Below are positions 59,640-64,000 of a DNA stretch of 64,000 bases, one piece after another. The DNA lies in assembly GCF_023091155.1 (NCBI RefSeq), contig NZ_JAHWXK010000001.1, positions 682,001 to 746,000 on the forward strand, in the 5' to 3' direction. Every line of letters starts with the position of its first letter. Position 1 is the first letter of the stretch. The position numbers and the translations under genes were made by a program. Below the pieces are notes generated by a model. That model had not been told where the DNA came from, did no database searches, and was given only the letters and a program-made list of their open reading frames with translations. The DNA comes from Microbacterium sufflavum (lineage in GTDB: Bacteria > Actinomycetota > Actinomycetes > Actinomycetales > Microbacteriaceae).

Positions 59640-60872
59640 TCACCGGCCGTCCCGCACGCGCTCGTACACCGCGACTATGGCGGCGGTGCGCGACGACTGG
59701 CGGAACGCCTCGGCGACCGCCGGAACGGGGGACGGAGCGGCGCCCGCGGCGATGTCGGCGGCGGCACGACGCAGTGTCTCCGCGAGGGCGGCGGTCCGCT
59801 GCGCCTCGCGCTCGCGCTCCGACGCGGTGGGGTCCGCCTCCGGTACGGCCCACAGCCCGCCCTCGAGCTCGGCCGCGATGTCGGGGTCGCACACCACCGA
59901 GGGCGTGCCGAGCGTCGCGGCCTCGAACGGGGTCATGCCCTGCGTCTCGAAGCCGATGGAGGTCTGGACGAGCGCGTCGGCGTCGGCGATGCGCGCGAGC
60001 GTCTGCGCGTAGGTGAGGCGCCCCGCGAAGGTCACGCCGTCGCGACCGGCGACGATCCGTTCCGCGGCCGCGCGCTGCGCGCCGCCCCCGATGACCTCCA
60101 GGTCGGCGTCGACGCCCGAGGCCACGAACGCCTCCAGGAACGGCAGCAGGCGCTTCTCCGGGCTCATCCGTCCGAGCCACACGAAGCGCGGGCGCCCCGG
60201 GCGGCGCTCGGCGGGCGCCGCGGCGAGGGTGCTCGCCCGCACGTCGTCGTCGATGCCGTTCCAGATCACGTCGACGTGCGGGAACACGCCGTTCTGCTCC
60301 AGACGCCGGGCGAAGTGACCGGAGGGCGCGGTGACTGCCGAGGCCCCGGCCGCGAGCCCGCGCAGGTACGACCAGCCGTCACTGCCCCCCACGCGGATCC
60401 CGATGCCCCGCAACGCGCGGCGGCGCCACGCGTTGAGCACCGCGAGCACGGGACGGTGCAGCGGGGTGACCGCCGCGAGGCCCACATCGACGCGGTTGTG
60501 CATGGTGTGCACCACCGGGAGCCCGTGCCGCTGGGCGTAGCGGTGTCCGATGAACGCCCCCCAGAAGTCGGCCTGCACGTGCACGAGGTCGACGGGAGGG
60601 CGCTGCGTCATGGCGCGGTCGAGGGCGCGGTCGGTGGCGCGGCCCGGCCAGCTCATCGCGTACTCGCGGTCGAGTGTGATCGGGACGGACGGGAGGTCGA
60701 CGTAGGCACCGGCCGGCACGTCGCCCTCGGGAACGCGGTGCGCGTGCATGCGCGGCGCGACCACCGTCACGGTATGCCCCGCCCGCTCCAGAAAGGTCCG
60801 CTGCAGCCGCATCGACACCTGCGCGCCGCCGAGGGAGTCCAGGTGCTGATCGCCGAAGAAGACGATGTGCAT
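59640..60872 (-). CDS. GT4-family glycosyltransferase
   Basis: Retaining, GT-B fold glycosyltransferase of 410 residues. MHIVFFGDQHLDSLGGAQVS opens the acceptor domain, with the GGA/Q motif typical of GT4. The donor domain has FVWLGRMSPEKRLLPFLEAF, EVIGGGAQ, and the E-x7-E-like QTSIGFETQGMTPFEAATLG. The ATG at 60872 is used. It lies 4 bases after the stop of another GT4 gene in the same direction, so the pair probably builds one glycolipid or polysaccharide step by step. Sugar and acceptor unknown. Confidence 0.9.
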   Translation of the reverse strand: MHIVFFGDQHLDSLGGAQVSMRLQRTFLERAGHTVTVVAPRMHAHRVPEGDVPAGAYVDLPSVPITLDREYAMSWPGRATDRALDRAMTQRPPVDLVHVQADFWGAFIGHRYAQRHGLPVVHTMHNRVDVGLAAVTPLHRPVLAVLNAWRRRALRGIGIRVGGSDGWSYLRGLAAGASAVTAPSGHFARRLEQNGVFPHVDVIWNGIDDDVRASTLAAAPAERRPGRPRFVWLGRMSPEKRLLPFLEAFVASGVDADLEVIGGGAQRAAAERIVAGRDGVTFAGRLTYAQTLARIADADALVQTSIGFETQGMTPFEAATLGTPSVVCDPDIAAELEGGLWAVPEADPTASEREREAQRTAALAETLRRAAADIAAGAAPSPVPAVAEAFRQSSRTAAIVAVYERVRDGR

Positions 60873-60876
60873 GCGG

Positions 60877-62103
60877 TTACTCCGGCAGCGGCTCGTCGCG
60901 GTACAGCGCCTCGAAGGTGTCGAGCGTGCGGTTGATGTCGTGGATCGCGACGCCGTCGAGCGAGGCGTGCTGCATCCGCTCGTACTCGCCCGGCGAGGCG
61001 GTGAGGACATCGGTCAGTCGCGCGGCGAGCTCGTCGACGTTGCCCGGCTCGAACAGGTGGCCGTTCTCGCCGTCGTGCACCAGGTGCGGCAGGGCCACCG
61101 CGTCCGCGGCGACGATCGGCAGCGCCGACGCCATGGCCTCCATGGTCGCGATCGACTGCAGCTCGGCGATCGACGCGATCACGAACAGGCTCGCGCGCGA
61201 CAGCAGGGCGCGCAGCTCCTCGTCGGTCGTGCGGCCGTGGAACGTGACCCGGTCGGCGAGACCGAGCCGCGCGGTGAGGCTCTCGAGCTGCTTGCGCTGA
61301 TCTCCGCCGCCGACGATGTCGAACGTCGTGTTCAACGCGGGGTCGAGCTTCGTCATCGCCTTGAGGATGACCTCGACCTGCTTCTCGGCCGTGAGGCGCC
61401 CGACGAACACTAGGCGGTTCTCCTCGCGCGGCGCGATCACCGGCGTGTACTGCGAGCGGTCGATGCCGCAGCTCACCGGGATGACGTTGCGTACCTCGAC
61501 CGTCTTCTCGAGGAAGTCGGCGGCGCGGCGGGTCGGGGTCGTGATGGCGCGGGTGAGGTCGAACGTGCGCTTCGCATCGGCCCAGGCGAACTTCAGCACC
61601 AGGTCGTCGATGAACTTCGGCATGGTCGTGTGATCGAGGATGTTCTCGGCCATCACGTGGTTGGTCGCGATGACCGGGATGCCGCGCTGCTTCGCGATGC
61701 GCGCGAGGCCGCGTCCGATCACGATGTGCGACTGGATGTGCACGACGTCGGGCTGCACGCGGTCGAGCACCTTCCGCGCGTAGTGCTTGGAGCGCCACGG
61801 CCACACGAAACGCAGCCAGTCGTGCGGGGCCCAGCGCACGGACGGCAGCCGGTGCAGCGTCATCGGCTCGCCCTCGATCACCTCGGTGTGCGGTGCCGAG
61901 CGGCGGTACGCCTGGTTGGGGGCGACCACGTGCACGTCGTGTCCGCGCTGGACGAGGCCGGCCGCGAGACGCTCGGCGAAGCGGGCGGCACCGTTGATGT
62001 CGGGCGCGAAGGTGTCGCAGCCGATCAGGATCTTCAGCGGGCGGGGGGCTTCGGCGGCGTCGGGGGACGCCTCGGTCGGATCGTCGGAGGGGGTCACAGA
62101 CAT
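60877..62103 (-). CDS. GT4-family glycosyltransferase, MgtA/PimB-like
   Basis: Retaining GT-B glycosyltransferase of 408 residues. The N-terminal ILIGCDTFAPDINGAARFAERL is the GGxxR-like block of diacylglycerol or inositol lipid mannosyltransferases. The donor part has LVFVGRLTAEKQVEVILKAM, DIVGGGDQRKQLESL and SIAELQSIATMEAMASALPI, with the expected Glu residues. The start is the ATG at 62103, after an acidic 20-residue leader. It is first in the two-gene GT unit. By similarity of motifs it may mannosylate or glucosylate a membrane glycolipid; this is inference. Confidence 0.9.
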   Translation of the reverse strand: MSVTPSDDPTEASPDAAEAPRPLKILIGCDTFAPDINGAARFAERLAAGLVQRGHDVHVVAPNQAYRRSAPHTEVIEGEPMTLHRLPSVRWAPHDWLRFVWPWRSKHYARKVLDRVQPDVVHIQSHIVIGRGLARIAKQRGIPVIATNHVMAENILDHTTMPKFIDDLVLKFAWADAKRTFDLTRAITTPTRRAADFLEKTVEVRNVIPVSCGIDRSQYTPVIAPREENRLVFVGRLTAEKQVEVILKAMTKLDPALNTTFDIVGGGDQRKQLESLTARLGLADRVTFHGRTTDEELRALLSRASLFVIASIAELQSIATMEAMASALPIVAADAVALPHLVHDGENGHLFEPGNVDELAARLTDVLTASPGEYERMQHASLDGVAIHDINRTLDTFEALYRDEPLPE

Positions 62104-62228
62104 GCTGCCTTACGATGGGGCGGCCAAGGGAAAGCCCTGGTCGGGCGCACGCAACTCTACCCGAGGGCCCTGGCCGGGCCGCCGAGGCATACCGGCATCC
62201 GCCCAGCCGGAGCCGTTAGCGTTGGCGC

Positions 62229-62816
62229 ATGCGACTGACTGCCGACGCCGACCCCCAGCTGTGGATCCCCGTCACCGACTCCCTCGGTTGGAAGGGGCGC
62301 CGGCACCGGAAGGCCGCGATCCGCATGCTGCTGGGACAGGTGAACGCGGCGGTGGGGGCGACCGAGCGCCCTGGATCGCGCTTCGGCGCGTGGGCCATGA
62401 GCCAGGCCGCCCCGATGCTCATGAAGAAGGCCGACGGCCGCGTGCTGGTGTGGACGTGGAAGGCCGAGCCCGAGCTGGTGGTGGCGATGGCGACCGCCCA
62501 GGTGCTGACGCCCGATGTGCGCATCGCCCGGGCATCGATGCCCATGGAGTACGACGACACCACCTCGTTCCCGACGCGGCTCGGGGTCGGCGAGAAGCTG
62601 GTGGTCGCGATGCCGCCCTCGCCCGCGACGCCCCCGTTCACGACGTACACGTGGGACACCGGCACGCACCTGATCACGCTGACGGCGGTGTGCGCCGACC
62701 GGGAGCGCTTCGGCACGCTCGGCACCGCGCTCGACGACCTCGCCCGGAGCATCCGCATCGCCGACGACCTCACCGGCGGCGAGTCGCCCGACGTGCTGCG
62801 GCTGCCTCCGGCCTGA
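62229..62816 (+). CDS. Conserved hypothetical protein
   Basis: Unrecognised 195-residue protein, soluble by appearance with no TM or signal peptide. It opens MRLTADADPQLWIPVTDSLG and has a basic WKGRRHRKAAIRM patch at about 21-33, then an alternating beta-strand-like pattern with TTYTWDTGTHLITLTAVC near 140-157. The size and beta-rich pattern recall ESX/lipoprotein-like ligand-binding folds, but no motif supports a call. It is divergent from the GT4 pair and converges on the YjbR-like gene. Confidence 0.72.
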   Translation: MRLTADADPQLWIPVTDSLGWKGRRHRKAAIRMLLGQVNAAVGATERPGSRFGAWAMSQAAPMLMKKADGRVLVWTWKAEPELVVAMATAQVLTPDVRIARASMPMEYDDTTSFPTRLGVGEKLVVAMPPSPATPPFTTYTWDTGTHLITLTAVCADRERFGTLGTALDDLARSIRIADDLTGGESPDVLRLPPA

Positions 62817-62851
62817 CACCCTCGACGTCCACCGCCGGGTGCGGGGAGGAC

Positions 62852-63262
62852 TCACGCGAGGCCGTGCGCGGCGAGCCAGTCCTTCGCGACGGAGGCCGGA
62901 ACACGCGCGAGCCAGGCGTCGGTGACGAGCTCCGCCAGCCGGTCCGCGTCCACCACGTCCAGGCGTACGAGCAGCGCCGGGTAGCCGTCGAAGTGCGGGA
63001 TCGAGAACAGCGCCTCCGGCTCCGCGGCCAGCAGCGCCTCCTTCTCGCCCTGATCCGCCACGCGCACCGACAGCACCTCGCCGTCGGGCCACTGCCGACC
63101 GAGCTCGGCCAGCTGGCGCAGATCGGCGCCGGTCGGGCCGCGCAGCCCCGCGAACTGCCCCTGCGTCACGCGCCACCCGGGCAGACCCGTGTGACCGTTG
63201 ACGGCCTCGGTGACCCCGGGCAGCCCGAGCGCGATCCGCCGCACGTCGTCGATCGTCGCCAT
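62852..63262 (-). CDS. MmcQ/YjbR-family protein
   Basis: A 136-residue protein of the MmcQ/YjbR (double-wing-like) family. MATIDDVRRIALGLPGVTEAVNGHTG is the standard opening (LPGxxE), followed by a central substrate-like strand set and YPALLVRLDVVDADRLAELVTDAW, then LARVPASVAKDWLAAHGL. The ATG at 63262 is used. The family is often described as DNA-binding by fold, but no activity is established. It is downstream of the mannosidase gene in the same direction. Confidence 0.88.
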   Translation of the reverse strand: MATIDDVRRIALGLPGVTEAVNGHTGLPGWRVTQGQFAGLRGPTGADLRQLAELGRQWPDGEVLSVRVADQGEKEALLAAEPEALFSIPHFDGYPALLVRLDVVDADRLAELVTDAWLARVPASVAKDWLAAHGLA

Positions 63263-63317
63263 CCCGTCATGCTCCCGCACGCCCCGCCCGCGCACAACGC
63301 CCGGGCCCGCGCGGGGG

Positions 63318-64000
63318 TCAGCGCGCGATGCGGAGGGTGCGCACCTCGAACGGACGCAGGTGCAGCGCTCCACCCGTCCGCGCGTCGTCGAGGTCGTCCT
63401 CGATCAGGCTCACCTCGCGCACCTCGCGATGCTCGAAGCCGACCGCCAGCTCGCCCGTGGTCCGACGCCCGAGAGCTTCGTAGACGCGCACGATCACGTC
63501 GCCCGAGCCGTCGTCGGCGAGCTTGACCGCCGACACCACGATGCCCTCGCCCGACACCCTCACCAGGGGCTCGACCTCGCGGGCACCGCGCACGACGGTG
63601 GGCAGCGCGTTGAACCGGATTCCCTCGGCCGTGGCGATCGCGGCGTCCGCACCGATCACGAAGCCGACCTCGATGGCGTGGTGCCCGTGGTCGGTGTCGG
63701 GGTCGGGGAACCGCGGCGCGCGCAGCAGCGAGAGCCGCACGGTCGTGGTCACCCCGTCGTCACCGACCTCGCGCGAGGTGTCGTAGCCGTAGATCGAGTC
63801 GTTGACGAGCGCGGCGCCGAAGTCCTGCTCGCGCACCAGCACGAAGCGGTGCATCGAGGTCTCGAACTTCGCGGCCTCCCAGCTCGTGTTCGTGTGGGTG
63901 ACGCGGGCCTGGTAGCCGAACTGAGTCTCTGCCTCGGTGTGCGACGCCTGGATGTCGAGCGGGAACGCGAGCTTGAGCAGCTTCTCGGTCTCGTGCCAGT
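63318..64000 (-). CDS. Alpha-mannosidase, C-terminal part (gene continues beyond the window)
   Basis: The last about 226 residues of a GH38-type alpha-mannosidase that extends past base 64000. The visible part is the C-terminal beta-sandwich: LAFPLDIQASHTEAETQFGY, then RVTHTNTSWEAAKFE, NDSIYGYDTSREVGDDG, and a terminal RPFEVRTLRIAR typical of these enzymes. The catalytic N-terminal domain is not in view, so activity cannot be assessed. Bacterial GH38 enzymes trim alpha-mannosides from glycans or mannosylated lipids. Confidence 0.88.
   Translation of the reverse strand, partial: WHETEKLLKLAFPLDIQASHTEAETQFGYQARVTHTNTSWEAAKFETSMHRFVLVREQDFGAALVNDSIYGYDTSREVGDDGVTTTVRLSLLRAPRFPDPDTDHGHHAIEVGFVIGADAAIATAEGIRFNALPTVVRGAREVEPLVRVSGEGIVVSAVKLADDGSGDVIVRVYEALGRRTTGELAVGFEHREVREVSLIEDDLDDARTGGALHLRPFEVRTLRIAR

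Noticed and set aside
1..64000. tRNA, rRNA, prophage or a biosynthetic gene cluster
   Set aside because: No tRNA-like T-loop/anticodon arrangement, rRNA motif, phage structural gene, or PKS/NRPS/RiPP maturation gene was recognised on either strand.

Overview
The window is very GC-rich (about 70 % by eye), gene-dense and rich in GTG starts and 4-base start/stop overlaps. Gene content points to a Gram-positive actinobacterium of the Microbacteriaceae, most likely Microbacterium or a close relative: dimeric-type glycyl-tRNA synthetase, HspR/HAIR-type control of ClpB, fused PutA, an MntR/MntH pair, ROK/RpiR sugar genes and GT4 glycolipid-type glycosyltransferases. No rRNA, tRNA, CRISPR array, integrase or transposase was seen. 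No gene-free stretch longer than about 210 bases exists.

Layout. 1-9.0 kb: epoxide hydrolase (cut by the window edge) divergent from a WYL regulator, glyS, a POT peptide transporter, GNAT and HIT-like proteins, an FMN-dependent alpha-hydroxy-acid oxidase and a divergent 14-TM-type MFS pump. 9.0-10.3 kb: a lower-GC islet bounded by a perfect 54-bp direct repeat that duplicates the 3' end of the next gene; it encodes a secreted protein with a hydrophobic four-cysteine C-terminus and an overlapping small two-TM partner. 10.3-17.8 kb: a beta-lactamase-fold protein lacking its nucleophile, an M13 peptidase, a DUF1992 protein, a MATE pump, a SpoU methyltransferase, and mntH with two MntR-like operators. 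17.8-23.9 kb: an NhaC antiporter and a YtcJ-like amidohydrolase facing a TetR regulator, then mntR, a HAD phosphatase, a YdeI-like protein and a tiny membrane protein.

23.9-34.4 kb is the most coherent system: a minus-strand, overlap-coupled operon of a peptide-type ABC importer (lipoprotein, two permeases, double ATPase) with murQ, anmK and a serine hydrolase, facing a MurR-like RpiR/SIS regulator and an MFS gene. It looks like a cell-wall muropeptide uptake and MurNAc recycling locus in which the usual PTS transporter is replaced by an ABC importer. 34.4-44.7 kb: a hendecad-repeat membrane protein, a ROK kinase with pyrE, xth, a HAD phosphatase, a VOC-HxlR-reductase operon, a two-component system, a BenE-type transporter and an ABC-2 exporter. 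44.7-53.2 kb: putA facing a LysR regulator, a TagE-like glycosyltransferase, a nitroreductase and an APC permease. 53.2-64 kb: an N-domain-less clpB behind a HAIR element, coaBC, an NRDE protein, a GlxA-type AraC regulator, small membrane proteins, two GT4 glycosyltransferases, a YjbR-like protein and the 3' end of an alpha-mannosidase.

Local regulation is unusually readable: inverted repeats sit in most regulator-flanked divergent gaps (WYL, MntR, TetR, RpiR, HxlR, LysR/putA, HspR, GlxA).
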